From positions 73,997,001-74,061,000 of the forward strand of contig JAUMIR010000004.1 in assembly GCA_030847615.1 (NCBI GenBank): 64,000 bases of DNA, given 5' to 3'. This DNA comes from Gambelia wislizenii (lineage: Eukaryota > Chordata > Lepidosauria > Squamata > Crotaphytidae). Numbering within the stretch: position 1 is the stretch's first letter; the number at the start of each line of letters is the position of its first letter. A program made the translations under genes and the position numbers. This document shows, piece after piece, positions 10,561-21,195 of this stretch. Below the pieces are notes generated by a model. It searched no databases. It saw nothing but the letters and a program-made list of their open reading frames with translations, and had not been told where the DNA came from.

Positions 10561-10917
10561 TGCCTCATGACAGGGCTTTGCTTTGGGTTGTATCCAGTGA
10601 TGTCAGTCCACTGATGGAATGCTGTTTGATCCAGTAGAAGCTCCTGTGAAAAGAAAGAGGGAGGAAAGAGGTGATTTTCACAAATTCTATCCTTTCTTCT
10701 TCAGGTTCCAGTGTTACCTCCCATGCTGTGCTTAAGTGTCCCCAACCTCTCATGCAGATTGTGTGGGGTGGGGTAACAGGAAGCTGCTGAGGAAACAAGG
10801 AACCAAGAGAAATCACCTTATACATTCTCCAGGAGTGCCATTGCCCTACCAAATAAGACTTCTGCCTCCCCTCCCACCTATGAAATTTTCCTTCACCCTC
10901 CACATTTCCACATTTCT
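10561..10917. other. Unassigned
   Basis: Two overlapping frames on opposite strands (10565-10903 minus, 10736-11050 plus) show no domain and run into the Bov-B fragment. No repeat recognised. Confidence 0.35.
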
Positions 10918-12200
10918 AGCATTGCTGTTAACTGCCATCAAGTCGACTTTGACTTATGCCAGCCCCATGAATGAGAGACCTCCAAGTCACCTTATTATCA
11001 ACAGCCCTGTTCAGGCCTTGCTGACTCAGGGCTGTGGCTTCCTTGATTGAGTCTGTCCACCTGGGATGCAGTTTTCCTCTTTTCCTACTGCCTTCTGCCT
11101 TACCAAGCATTATTGTCTTTTCTAGTGAGTTATGTCTTCTCTTGATATGGTCAACATATTACAGTCTCAGTTTAGTCATCTTGGCTTCCAGGGAGAGTTC
11201 AGGCTTGGTTTGTTTTAGGATCCATTTATTGGTCTTTTTAGAAGTCCATGGTATCCATAGAACTCTTCTCCAGCACCACATTTCAAAGGAATTTCTTCCT
11301 ATCAGCTTTCTTCACTGTCCAGGTTTCACAACCATACATAGAAATGGGAAAAATGATGGCCTGGACTATCCAAACTTTAATATTCAATTATGTATCTTGA
11401 CACTTCAGGATCTTGTATAGTTCCTTCATAGCTACCCTTCCAAGTCCTAGTCTTCTTTTGATTTCTTGACTGCAGTCTCCATTCTGATTAATGATTGAGC
11501 CAAGGTATGGAAAATCTTGAACTATTTCAACACCTTTATAACTTTAAATACATGTAAAGATATGTAAATCATCTGTGGTCATTATTTTAGTTTTCTTAAT
11601 GTTCAATCGTAAACCTGCCTTTGTACTTTCTTCCTTTACTTTCTTCAGTAATCATTCCAAGTCTTCACTATTTTCTGCTAGCTGGATGGTATCATCAGCA
11701 TATCTTACATTGTTGATGTTCCTTCCTCCAATTTTCACACCTCCTTTCTCTGACTCTAATCCTGCTTTAAATATGATATGTTCAGCATAGAACAGATAGG
11801 GTGATAAAATGCTGCCTTGCCTGACCTCCTTGCTCATTGGAAACCATTCTGTTTCTCAGTATTCTGTCCTAACAGTCGCCTCTTGTCCTGAGTATAGCTT
11901 ATGCATCAGGACAATAAAATATTGTGGCACATCCATTTCTTTAAGAGCAATCCATAGTTTTTCATGATCTATAGAATCAAAACACAGGGTGATTTTCTTC
12001 AGAAATTCTTTTGTATCCATTTTCCAATGCATGTTTTCAATATGACCCCTGGTACATCTTCCTTTCCTGAATCTGGCTTAGACATCTGGAATTTCTCACT
12101 CCATATATGGTAAAAGTCTTTGTTGTAGAATTTTGAGCATCACTTTGCTTACATGGGAAATTAATGCAATGGTCCTGTGTTTACTGAAATCCCTGGTGTC
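10918..12200 (-). mobile_element. Bov-B (RTE clade) LINE, 5'-truncated
   Basis: Minus-strand translation shows, from 5' to 3', a RTIALISHVSKVMLKILQQRL block (start near 12180), VRQGSILSPYLF and NINNVRYADDTIQLAENSE (RT catalytic YADD, near 11690), and the C-terminal GSRKRGKLHPRWTDSIKEAT with AVDNKVTWRSLIHGA. These are Bov-B hallmarks. The 3' terminus (plus 10918-10990) reads, on the minus strand, CATGGGGCTGGCATAAGTC...CGACTTGATGGCA, which matches the tails of both SINE types in this window. Many stops; inactive. Confidence 0.8.
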
Positions 12201-12873
12201 CCTTTTGCAAACACAATTTAGGCATCCAAAGAAAAAGGGCAAGCAATGACCAAGGGAATATGAACACAGCAGTTGTCTCACTCTCTGTGATACTAGAAAT
12301 TTGAGTCAGAAGGAAATCAGAAGGAAAATTTGATTGGGGAGGAAGAATTCTCATTTGAAGGATCAGTGCTTTCATTTTGTAACATCCCCCCCCCACACAC
12401 ACACATAGGTACACTCCTGATTCTCTCTATTTCTATTCATGGAAAGCTGCACTGAAATGAAGAACTATCAGTAGAGCAGACACAATTGGATTTGGGAACC
12501 AAAATAAACAATTTAACTTTCTGTTGAGATCAATATCAGTGACCTTTCATTCTTCAGTGGCCTTTGCCCACCAAGGATTTGAATTTCTTGCACATGACTA
12601 ATTTCAAACACAGCTCACACAAAGGAATCAGGAAGGGATTGCTTAAAATCAGAGTAGGGGACAGAGTTTCCTTTTTAAATTTAATTTGTTCCTGCACGAC
12701 ATATTATGTATTATAGTGTTTGAGAAGTAGCCCACTGCCATTGCTGATTACAATGTTAAAGTACCTCAATACATCACTCTTTCCATTTCTGTTACTTCAT
12801 TGGGGGAGGGAAACCAGAGGATTGATAAGTGGTGTAAAACCTGAAAAATTCCTGTCAAAACGCCTCTAAAAAG
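12201..12873. other. Unassigned
   Basis: No coding or repeat family recognised except a C-run and short CA tract at about 12387-12409. Confidence 0.35.
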
Positions 12874-14385
12874 ATCATAGAATCATAGAATCATAGAATT
12901 GCAGAGTTGGAAGAGACCACAAGGGCCATCCAGTCCAACCCCCTGCCATGCAGGAAATCACGATCAAAGCATCCCCGACAGATGGCCATCCAGCCTCTGT
13001 TTAAAGACCTCCAAGGAAGGAGACCCCACCACGCTCCGAGGGAGTGCGTTCCACTGCCGAACAGCTCTTACTGTCAAAAAGTTCCTCCTCATGTTGAGGT
13101 GGAATCTCAGTTCCTGGAGCTTGCACCCATTGCTCCGTGTTCCAGTCTCTGGAGCAGCAGAAAACAAGCCTGCGCCATCCTCAGCGTGACATCCCTTCAA
13201 ATACTTAAACAGGGCTATCATATCGCCTCTTAGCCGTCTTTTTTCCAGGCTAAACATACCCAGCTCCCTAAGTCTCTCCTCATAAGGCATGGTTTCCAGA
13301 CCTTTCACCATTTTAGTTGCCCTTCTCTGGACACGCTCCAATTTGTCAATATCCTTTCTGAATTGTGGTGCCCAGAACGGGACATAGTATTCTAAGTGAG
13401 GTCTGACCAAGGCAGAATAGAGTGGCACTATTACTTCCCTTGACCTATACTTCTATTGATACAGCCCAAAATCGCATTGGCCTTTTTAGCTGCCGCATCA
13501 CACTGTTGGCTCATGTTCAACTTGTGGTCTACTAGGACTCCTAGATCCCTTTCGCATGTAGTCTCATTCAGCCAGGTCTCTCCCATCCTATATTTATGCA
13601 TTTCATTTTTCCGCCCCAAATGCAGTACCTTACATTTATCCGTATTGAATTTCATTTTGTTAGCTTTGGCCCAGCTCTCCAGTCTATCCAGGTCATTCTG
13701 AATTTTGATCCTGTCCTCTAGGGTATTAGCTACTCCTCCCAATTTGGTGTCATCTGCAAATTTGATAAGTATGCCCCTAATTCCCTCATCCAAGTCATTG
13801 ATAAAGTTGTTGAATATCACTGGGCCCAGGACAGAACCCTGTGGCACCCCACTGGTCACATCTTTCCAAGATGAAGAGGAGCCACTGCTGAGCACCCTTT
13901 GGGTTTGGCCGGTCAACCAATTACAAATCCATTGAACAGTTAACTTGTCTAGCCCACATTTTACAAGCTTGTTTGCAAGAATGTCATGGGGAACCTTGTC
14001 AAAGGCCTTACTGAAATCAAGGTATGCAATGTCCACAGCATTCCCTTCATCTACCAAGCTGGTAACTTTATCAAAAAAAGAGATCAGATTAGTCTGGCAT
14101 GACTTGTTTCTCTGAAACCCATGTTGACTTTTTGTGATTATGGCATTGCCTTCTAAATGTTCACAGACTCTCTGTTTAACGATCTGCTCAAGAATCTTCC
14201 CTGGTATTGATGTCAGACTAACTGGACGATAATTGTTGGGATCCTCTTTTTTCCCCTTTTTGAAGATGGGAACAACGTTTGCCCTCCTCCAGTCTGCTGG
14301 GACTTCTCCTGTTCTCCAGGAGTTCTCAAAGATTATTGCCAATGGCTCTGAGATTATATTTGCCAGCTCTTTTAATACTCTTCAA
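12874..14385 (-). mobile_element. CR1 LINE, 5'-truncated, one main frameshift
   Basis: A relatively young CR1. The 3' end at the left has three ATCATAGA units, the reverse complement of the CR1 terminal repeat, followed by the conserved GTTGGAAGAGACCAC block. The 5' end stops near 14385 inside the RT ORF (VLKELANIISEP...). About 1.5 kb of ORF2 and the short 3' UTR remain. It is adjacent to the minus-strand L2 at 14405. Confidence 0.9.
12964..14342 (-). pseudogene. CR1 ORF2 reverse transcriptase, frameshifted
   Basis: Two open segments, 13431-14342 (303 codons) and 12964-13428 (154 codons), form one RT C-terminal half. Motifs in order: ENSWRTGEVPADWRRANVVP, NYRPVSLTSIPGKILE, SQHGFQRNKSCQTN, AYLDFSKAFDKVPH (catalytic D), [26 protein letters not shown] (FADD box), [35 protein letters not shown] and [21 protein letters not shown] tail. 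The break follows CINRSI: compared with the copy at 22300-22330, seven nucleotides are missing near 13441, which shifts frame. Endonuclease and ORF1 are absent. Confidence 0.85.
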
Positions 14386-14404
14386 ATATAACTTTTGAAA
14401 GTAA

Positions 14405-15423
14405 CTGTAGGGCATTATTTATTTATTTATTTTGTATACCACCTATCAGTGCCAAAGCACTCCCTAGGCAGCTTATGATGTAAAAAACAAGTAAAAAAAA
14501 AGATAATTAAAATAATTAAAAGTAACAATTAAAATTATTTTTAAATATATATACAAGTTAAAACAATAAAAATACATAAAAGCACACCCCAATAAAGCCT
14601 CTGTGTCTACAGCTACAAATTAAAAACTTGCTGAAACAAAAACATTTTTGCCTGCCAGCGAAAGGAAAGAAAGGAGGGGGCCAGCCTAGCCTCCCAAGGA
14701 ATGGTGTTCCAGAGGGTGGGAGCAGCCACTGAGAAGGTTCTCTCTCGTGTCCTTACCAAGTGAGCCTGGGATGATGGTGGGGAGAGAAAGCCTTCCCCTG
14801 AGGATCTTAACATTCTGGCAGGTTTGTATCAGTAGATATGGTCTTTGAATTGTGCTTGGAAATGAACCAGTAGCCAGTGAAGCTATTTTAACACAGGGAT
14901 TATATGACCCCTATAGCTAGCCCTGGTCAGCATTCTGGCTGTAGCATTCTGGACCCACTGAAGTTTCCCAGCAGTTTCCAAAGGCAGCCCCACATAGAGT
15001 GCATTACAGTAGTCCAAACAGGATATAATCAAGGCAATATGTCACCATGGCCAGATCTGACGTCTCATGGATTGGGTACAGCTGGTGCACTAGTTTTAAC
15101 TGTGCAAATGCTACTGCTGAGACCTGGGCATCGACGCTCAGAGCTGAGTCCAGGAGCACACCCAAGCTGCGAGCCTGAGATTTCAGAGGGAGTGCAACCC
15201 CATCCAGCACAAGCTGAGTCCCTATTCCCTGATCTACCTTTCAACTGACCAAGAGCATCTCTGTCTTGTCTGGATTAAGTTTCAATTTATTTGCCCTCAT
15301 CCAGTCCATCACTGACAACAGACATTGGTTCAGTACTGAGACAGCTTCTTTGGAATCAGATGGAAAGGAGAGATAGAGTTGGGTGTCATCAGCATACTGG
15401 TGACACCATACTCCAAAACTCTA
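14405..15423 (-). mobile_element. L2 LINE, 3' part
   Basis: Minus strand. The 3' end at the left is TTATTTATTTATT plus the L2-type block for 'GTATACCACC...'. A frame at 14613-14813 gives AHLVRTRERTFSVAAPTLWN and SFRWQAKMFLFQQ, the conserved L2 C-terminus. It continues 5' to about 15423, where it is interrupted by the inverted-repeat element; the rest is at 16761-17278. Confidence 0.8.
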
Positions 15424-15752
15424 GGGTGCCAGTTACACGACAAAAATTGTCGCGAGGCTTACCATGACTTCCTGATCCCATATCTGTCCCTCGCTGTTTA
15501 TACGATTTTTGTCACTCTTTAGGAAATCCTGGAAGATCCCATGATTGATATTTACACAACAAAAGTCTTTATTGGTCCCGCACTGTTATATCCCATGCTT
15601 TTGCTGTTTACATATGTTTAGCTTACCGGGATTTTTTTTTTTTTTTGGCTGTCAATCAAGAATGCGATTACTCGTGTTTTCACAACCTCGGTGATGCACT
15701 TCCTTTAGAGTTCCGCACCACAAGCGATGCTATTGGCTCGCTGGGGGGGGGG

Positions 15753-16080
15753 GAAAGAGGGGCTTGTGTTTATCCTATATCTTAAAAATGTTAACCCTTT
15801 AAGCAGAGGCAGAAGGCATTTTGAAAGACCTCAGATGGAGGAACAATTAAACCATGTCCTTTCCTTTTGAAATCAAGTCGAGTGGGGGGAGGAGAGGCTT
15901 GGAGTTTCTTCTTAAATCTTGACGCTTTAAGCAGAGGCAGAAGGCATTTTGAAAGACCCAGACTGAGATCTTTCGCTCAGATGCAGGGAGTGCTTTCTTT
16001 TTGAAATCAAGCCGAGTGAGGTGGGGGGGGGAGGCTTGGGTTTCCCCTTGCCTCTTTAAAATGTTAACCCTTACAGCAGA
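15753..16080. repeat. About 130-bp tandem repeat inside the nested element
   Basis: The block AAGCAGAGGCAGAAGGCATT starts at 15800 and again at 15928 (128 bp apart). GAGGCTTGG recurs at 15894 and 16031, and TTTTGAAATCAAG recurs between them. About 2.5 imperfect units with variable G-runs. Confidence 0.65.
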
Positions 16081-16360
16081 GTTTTAGCAGCAGAGTGAAC
16101 TTGCTGATTGAATGATTTCAAGCCAGTGACAGACAGGCATTTTGAAAGACACAGACACAGAGAGGGGGGATTAAAGGGTGTTCATTCGCTCAGAGGCTGG
16201 AATATTTTACTGTGCCCGTTCAGACCCAGGGAGGTGATCAAGGCAGGGGATGAATGGGCGACCCTCTGCCCACCACGATCTCTTTGTAACATGCAGTTGA
16301 GGAAGAGATTAAAGCTGAAGGGTTTGCAGTGTAGAAATCCATTTAAAAAGGTGATTGAGT

Positions 16361-16397
16361 ACACACGCGCACACGCGCGCACACACACACACACACA
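16361..16397. repeat. (CA)n/(CG)n microsatellite
   Basis: ACACACGCGCACACGCGCGC followed by pure (AC)n. Alternating purine-pyrimidine tract inside the nested element. Confidence 0.9.
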
Positions 16398-16760
16398 TCA
16401 ACCTTCGTGCAGCTAGAAGGGATGCCTTTATTTTCAGCTGGTGAGGCTGGATCTGTTGAACGGGTGACTGACCTCTCCTTTTCTGGTCCCTGATCTCTAA
16501 GCCCGCCCCCAGTCACCATTTCCGGTCATCCCCTAGTACCGAGATATTTTGTCCCAGGCTGTTTACATTTCCAATTTTCCGAATCCTCCAGTGACTTTTT
16601 TAAAAACTGGCACAAACTGCGGGACTGGAAGTCCTGCAGGTTGAGGGATAAAAGGTGGCCCCCCTTCCGAAAATCATGTACCTGACCCGATGTATGTGTA
16701 AACTGCCAGGGATCGACACGAAGTTCTTCCTGAGACATTTTCATCGTGTAAACGGTACCC

Positions 16761-17278
16761 AGATGACCTCTCCCAGGGTTTCATGTAGATATTGAATAGC
16801 ATGCGGGACAAAACAGAACCCTGAGGGACCCCACAGGCCAATGGCCAGGGCCTCTAACAGGAGTCCCCAGCACCACCTTCTGAGTTCTCCCCTCCAAGAA
16901 GGACTGGAACCACTGCATAACAGTGCCTCCAAGTCTCATCTCAGAGAGGCAGCTCAGAAGGATACTATGGTTGATGGTGTTGAAAGCTGATGAGAGGTCC
17001 AGCAGAACCAACAGGGATACACTCCCCCTGTCCAGTTCTCTGCATAAGTCATCCAGCAAGGCAACCAAAGCTGTCTCTGTCAAACCAGGCCTGAAGCCAG
17101 ATTGAAATGGATCTAGATAATCTGTTTCATCCAGAAACTCCTGTAGCTGAGAGGCCACCACCCGCTCTAGAACCTTGCCCAAAAATAGAATGTTGGAGAC
17201 TGGCCGATAGTTCTTCAGAGCAGTGGGGTCCAGGGAGGCCTTTTTTTAGTAACAGCCTCACCACAGCCTCTTCAAGGC
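16761..17278 (-). mobile_element. L2 LINE, RT core part
   Basis: Upstream half of the L2 split by the element at 15424-16760. The minus-strand frame 16781-17182 (133 codons) shows KVLERVVASQLQEFLDETDY, DPFQSGFRPGLTETALVALL, LVLLDLSSAFNTINHSILL (RT domain with the catalytic D of LLDLSSAF) and WFQSFLEGRTQKVVLG. No YADD box remains in frame. 5' truncated near 17278. Confidence 0.8.
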
Positions 17279-17420
17279 AACTTCATTTATGCCAATGAAG
17301 TTCTTTAATGTATTTACTATGCCTTCATTGTCCTCAAAATAACTTGTTACAACTAACTACATTGCATGTAACTCATTGCTTCCAAGATCTGAGTGAGGAA
17401 CTCCTTGTGATCCTCAACAT
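17279..17420. mobile_element. hAT-like half element
   Basis: Contains AACTTGTTACAACTAACTAC, GCATGTAACTCATTGCTTCC and AAGATCTGAG, similar to one end of the hAT-like element at 8389-8776. One end only; low confidence. Confidence 0.3.
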
Positions 17421-17550
17421 TTCCTAGCTCACTTGACCACCCTCAGACAAATGTCATGCAGGCCATTTTGCTCTCCAAACCACTCTTGGGGAGTCACTTA
17501 CTCTTCTATATTAGTTAGAGAAGGGGTGGAGTGGCACCATGATAGACAAA

Positions 17551-17772
17551 GGCTGCATCTGTACTGCAGAAATAATCCAGGTTGACATCGCTTTAATTGC
17601 CATGGCTCCATCCTATGGAATCCTGGAATTTGTAGTTTGGTCTGGTACCAGAGCTCTCTGACAGAGAAGGCTAAATATCTCAGAAAACTACAAATCCCAG
17701 AATTCCATTGCATTGAGCCATGGCAGTTAAAGCAGTGTCAAACTGGATTATTTCTGCAGTGCAGATGCAGCC
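17551..17772. mobile_element. Palindromic MITE, family P copy 1
   Basis: 222-bp fold-back. Left end GGCTGCATCTGTACTGCAGA, right end the near-exact complement TCTGCAGTGCAGATGCAGCC. The interior arms CCTATGGAATCCTGGAATTT and AACTACAAATCCCAGAATTC pair across a short centre. Flanked by AAA on both sides. Copies 2-5 are at 17997, 37854, 48344 and 49244. Superfamily not determined. Confidence 0.75.
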
Positions 17773-17996
17773 AAAGAGTTAAATAATACTGCAGTGCTGC
17801 AGGACCTTCCCCTACCTCCATTGGCTCCAGCTTCATCATATCAGCTCTTTTTCTGCCTTACAATGGCCTTAGATAGGAAAAGGAGCCCCCACAATGGCTT
17901 TAGACAAGGAGCCACGTGGCTGATTTAAATGTATCTGTCAAGGGTGTGTCATGATAAAATTGGTTAAGTTAGCTTTGGGACAAGACCTTCTCTTTG

Positions 17997-18216
17997 GCCT
18001 AAGAAACACTCCACAAATAAAACAGTCTGAAACTGGATTATTTGCCATGGCTCCTTCCTATGTAATCCTGGGACTTGTAGTTTTACAAGGTCTTTAGCCT
18101 TCTCTGCCAAAGGCTGCTAGTGCCTCACCAAACTACAGATCCCAGGGTTCCATAGGAAGGAGCCATGACAAATAATCCAGTTTCAAACTGGATTATTTGT
18201 GTAGTGTGGATTTGGC
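17997..18216. mobile_element. Palindromic MITE, family P copy 2
   Basis: Right end AGTGTGGATTTGGC; left end more diverged (GCCTAAGAAACACTCC). Core arms AACTGGATTATTTG and GGCTCCTTCCTATG pair with CATAGGAAGGAGCC and AAATAATCCAGTTT. Shares the CACCAAACTACAGATCCCAG core with the other copies. Confidence 0.7.
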
Positions 18217-18509
18217 TTTTGTCACCTTTTAAACATTGGTATTAGCTAAAGAAGTCGCTGGAAGGGAGAGGAAGATTGAAAGATTCATATGCTCTGGCTG
18301 GTTATGAACTCCCCCACTCTGCCATTCTTGCTGGTTGAATTAAAATGCAACCAGGATGCCAACTGTCCACAGTCTAATGTCCAGATCTTCAAAAGTTTCT
18401 GAAACAGCTTGCCTTTCCATAAAGCCTTATGAGAAGACTTGGAAGTAAACACATTACCAAACAAATGGGGTAATCTATATATATAATTCTCTTGGGTATG
18501 TTGCCATTT

Positions 18510-18584
18510 CCAGTGTGCTGATTGGCTGCTTAGAAACCTATCCAACCAATCACAGGTCTGTTGGGCAGCCAATCAGCACACTGG
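18510..18584. repeat. Conserved 20-bp inverted repeat with CCAAT motifs near the Helitron 5' end
   Basis: Left arm CCAGTGTGCTGATTGGCTGC (18510-18529), right arm its perfect complement (18565-18584), 35-nt loop. The loop itself contains CCAAC/GTTGG arms, so the whole can form an extended hairpin. Both arms contain CCAAT on one strand. The same hairpin, with one end mismatch, is in copy 2 at 24749-24823. Confidence 0.8.
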
Positions 18585-18715
18585 GGGGCAGGACCATGTG
18601 GATTCCAAACATGGCTGCTGGAGAGGGAAAGGAAGTAGTTTGGGGGTGGATGTGGTGTGTGCTGGAGTGCAGGAGGTGGGGGCCAAGGGGCAGAAAGAGT
18701 GGAGAAGGGGTGGCA

Positions 18716-19592
18716 GGGGGTAGAACAAGTGGAGAGGGTGGCAAAGGGCAGAACAAGTGGAGGGGGTGGCAGGGGGAAGATCAAGTAGAGGGGGGGCAGG
18801 GGGAAAGTACAAACAGAGGGGGTGGCAGTGGGCAGAACAAGTGGAGGGGGCAAGGGGGAAGAACAAGCAGGGGGGTGGTAGTGGGGAAGAACAAGCAAAG
18901 GGTGGCAGGGGACAAAACAAGCAGAGGTGGGTGACAGGGGGCAGAACAAGAAGAGGGGGTGGCAGGGGCTAGAACAAGTGGAGGGGTGGCAGGGGCAGAA
19001 CAAGTGGAGGGGGTGGCAGGGGGCAGAACAAGTGGAGGGGATGGCAGGGGGGTACAACAAACAGAAGGGGTGGCAGTGGGCAGAACAAGCGGAGGGGGGC
19101 AAGAGGGCAGAACAAGTAGAGGGGGGTGGCAGGGGACAGAACAAGCAGCGCGGGTGGCAGGGGGCAGAACAAGTGGAGGGGGTGGCAGCGGCAGAACGAG
19201 TGGAGGGGCATGGCAGGTGGCAGAACAAGTGGAGGGGGGTGGCAGGGGGCAGAACAAGTGGAGGGGGTGGCAGGTGGCAGAACAAGTGGAGGGGAATGGC
19301 AGGGGGAAGAACAAGTGGAGGGGGTGGCATGGAGCAGAACAAGTTGAGGGGGTGGCAGGGGGGAGAACAAGCAGAGGTGGGTGGCAGGGGGCAGAACAAG
19401 TGGAGGGGGACAAGGGGGCAGAACAAGCGGAGAGGGGTGGCAGGGGGTAGAACAAGCAGAGGGGGTGGTGGGGGCTAGAAGAAGTGGAGGGGGTGGCAGG
19501 GGGCAGAAAAAGCAGAGGGGAGTGGCAGGGAGCAGAACAAGCAGAGGGGGTGGCAGGGGGCAGAACAAGTGGAGGGGGGTGGCAGGGGCAGA
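18716..19592. repeat. 28-bp G-rich minisatellite, about 31 units
   Basis: Unit approximately GGGCAGAACAAGTGGAGGGG followed by GTGGCAGG. AGAACAAG or a one-base variant recurs about every 25-31 bp from 18722 to 19562. Units vary in G-run length and in GTGG/GCAG. Very strong strand bias: the plus strand has almost no T or C except in fixed positions, which leaves long open frames in several phases on both strands. Confidence 0.9.
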
Positions 19593-19794
19593 GTTTTTTA
19601 ATGGTGTATGGTACATCGGGTCCAGCTTGTTGTAATTCATTCCTCTTTGCAACAGCAGTGGTATATGTAACTTTATCACTGTAATGTAGCAAGGGATAAT
19701 GTAACTTCTTTGGCCGTGTAACTCCCAGTTCAGGAAGTCTCTCACCTTGGAGGCTGGCTGGCCACCAACGTAGGTATCAGTTTGGTGCCAAGTC

Positions 19795-20024
19795 AAAACT
19801 TGGCTTTTATATAAAAAACTTCCAGCTTAATTGATTTTATCAAAACTAAGCCTGTGCTACAGTTGCACTATTTTAAATTGTTTTACCTAGTTTCCAATTG
19901 GTTGCCTATTATTTGTTATAATTTATTGTTTTAAAATGATTTGATTATAAAGTGCCCCGAGATCTTTTAATATAGGGAGGGTTATAAATCACCTAATGAA
20001 TAAAATAAATAATAAATAAAACTG
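19795..20024 (+). mobile_element. L2 LINE 3' end
   Basis: TTGTTTTAAAATGATTTG..., AAAGTGCCCCGAGATCTTTT, GGGAGGGTTATAAATCACC and an (AATAAAT)n tail are the L2 3' UTR pattern. No coding part remains. Confidence 0.6.
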
Positions 20025-20084
20025 TTGCCGTTTTGAGAGCTGGGTGGTCTTATTATGCAGGAGGTTTTTTTGTATCATAAGCCA

Positions 20085-20215
20085 TGGGTTTATAGCATTT
20101 GAAAAGTAATAATTTAGTTACTTTCAAATAAAAAAAAATTATTTTAAAAATTGTATCCAAAAATTGCATGAGGGTCACAGAACTGTAACAAATTACTGTA
20201 AAGTATCTTTCCGAA
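20085..20215. mobile_element. hAT-like scrap
   Basis: GAAAAGTAATAATTTAGTTAC and ACTGTAACAAATTACTG resemble the interior of the hAT-like element at 8389-8776. No ends could be defined. Confidence 0.3.
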
Positions 20216-20769
20216 CTCTGAGTTCAGTTTATGGGGCAGGCAACCCGCCACCTTCCATATATTTTGTACTACAAATACCATAATCCCTTGTCATGGCTGG
20301 GGATTATGGAAGTTAAAAACAAAAACAAATTGAGGGCCTTATGTTGCCCATTTCAAATTCATGTTTCAGTCTGAGAAATAAACAAGGGGTCCAGCATGTT
20401 AGGGGCACAAACCTTTCACTTTTCCTTAATTTGTGGCCTACATAGTTTTAGAAAACATAAAGACTAAGTAAAGACTCATCTTCTTTCATGCATTCCTATC
20501 CAATGCTTCCTTCAGTCTGTGGGAGCTTCACACTTGTTGGAACATTCACACTATAATCCTCTCTTTCTTCCTGTGACAAAGTCACCAAAATATTCTACAT
20601 TCATTGCACAAGTATGCTTGATTTGTAGTGTGTTTACAAGGCTGACTCATTTTAAGAATGATGATGAGATATTTTAAGACTAAAGTTTAATTTGTATTGC
20701 ACATCTTACACATGTGCTAAATCTCACATTTTATTTGTGTACGTATGCGTATTTTCCTTTTGGGTTTAG
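20216..20769. other. Unassigned
   Basis: Includes a short 'CAAATACCATAATCCCTTG' MITE-like scrap near 20270-20310; otherwise nothing recognised. Confidence 0.35.
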
Positions 20770-21195
20770 CCAGAGAAAGGCATCCAAGATGGTAACGGGT
20801 TTGGATCCCAGTCCTATGGGGAACAGTTGAAGGAACCAGATATGTTTACTCTGCACATGAGAAGAGTTCAAGGTGTTATAATAGCCATCTTCAAATATCA
20901 CTTGGACAATGGCACATACTTATTTTCTGCTGCTTGAGGAGGTAGAACTTCAACCAAAGGATTCAAATTACCAAAAAAGGAGATTCTGGCTAAGCTTTAG
21001 GAAGAATCCAGACAGTGAGAGTTGTTTGGCTGTGAAAATTGACTCTGTTAGAGTGTGGTGGACTTTTTCTTTGTTGGAGGTTTTTAAATCTTCTGTCAGG
21101 GACGTTTTAGCTATGGATCCCTGTGTTGGCAGGGAAGTGGACTAGATAAACAATGGGGATCCCCCTGCCAACTCTACAGTTCAGTGATTCTCACT
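20770..21195 (+). mobile_element. CR1/L3 LINE 3' region, old
   Basis: Blocks ATCTTCAAATATCACTTG, TTTTCTGCTGCTTGAGGAGG, AAGGATTCAAATTACC, GGTTTTTAAATCTTCTGTCA, GGGAAGTGGACTAGATAAAC and TGCCAACTCTACAGTTCAGT follow the CR1 3' consensus order. Coding capacity lost. Confidence 0.65.

Larger units (their letters stand above)
15424..16760. mobile_element. Terminal-inverted-repeat DNA element nested in L2
   Basis: 1,337 bp. The left end is GGGTGCCAGTTACACGACAA; the right end read inward is GGGTACCGTTTACACGATGA, with matching positions continuing into AAAATTGTC / AAAATGTC. It sits exactly between two L2 segments that are contiguous in the LINE (AAACTCTA and AGATGACCTC). TTTACACGA-like motifs recur inside near both ends. 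It has no transposase. I could not define a convincing target duplication, so the superfamily is open. Confidence 0.65.
18474..19629 (+). mobile_element. Non-autonomous Helitron, copy 1 (minisatellite-expanded)
   Basis: Starts TCTATATATATAATTCTCTT after an A and ends ...GGTACATCGGGTCCAGCTTG before a T. Copy 2 (24714-25183) shares both ends and finishes in the canonical CTAG, so the CTTG here is probably a point change. A TC start, CTRR-type end, A|T insertion context and a small GG-AC/GT-CC stem just before the end fit Helitrons. No Rep/helicase ORF. The middle is filled by a 28-bp minisatellite. Confidence 0.7.

Noticed and set aside
18716..19592. CRISPR-like array
   Set aside because: Unit-to-unit spacing varies, there are no unique spacers between constant repeats, and the context is a vertebrate transposon.
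18530..19796. Long frames of 183-303 codons on both strands of the minisatellite
   Set aside because: Open frames in several phases arise from the 28-bp repeat, which lacks stops in most registers. The products are simple repeats such as GGRTSG or CPLPP.
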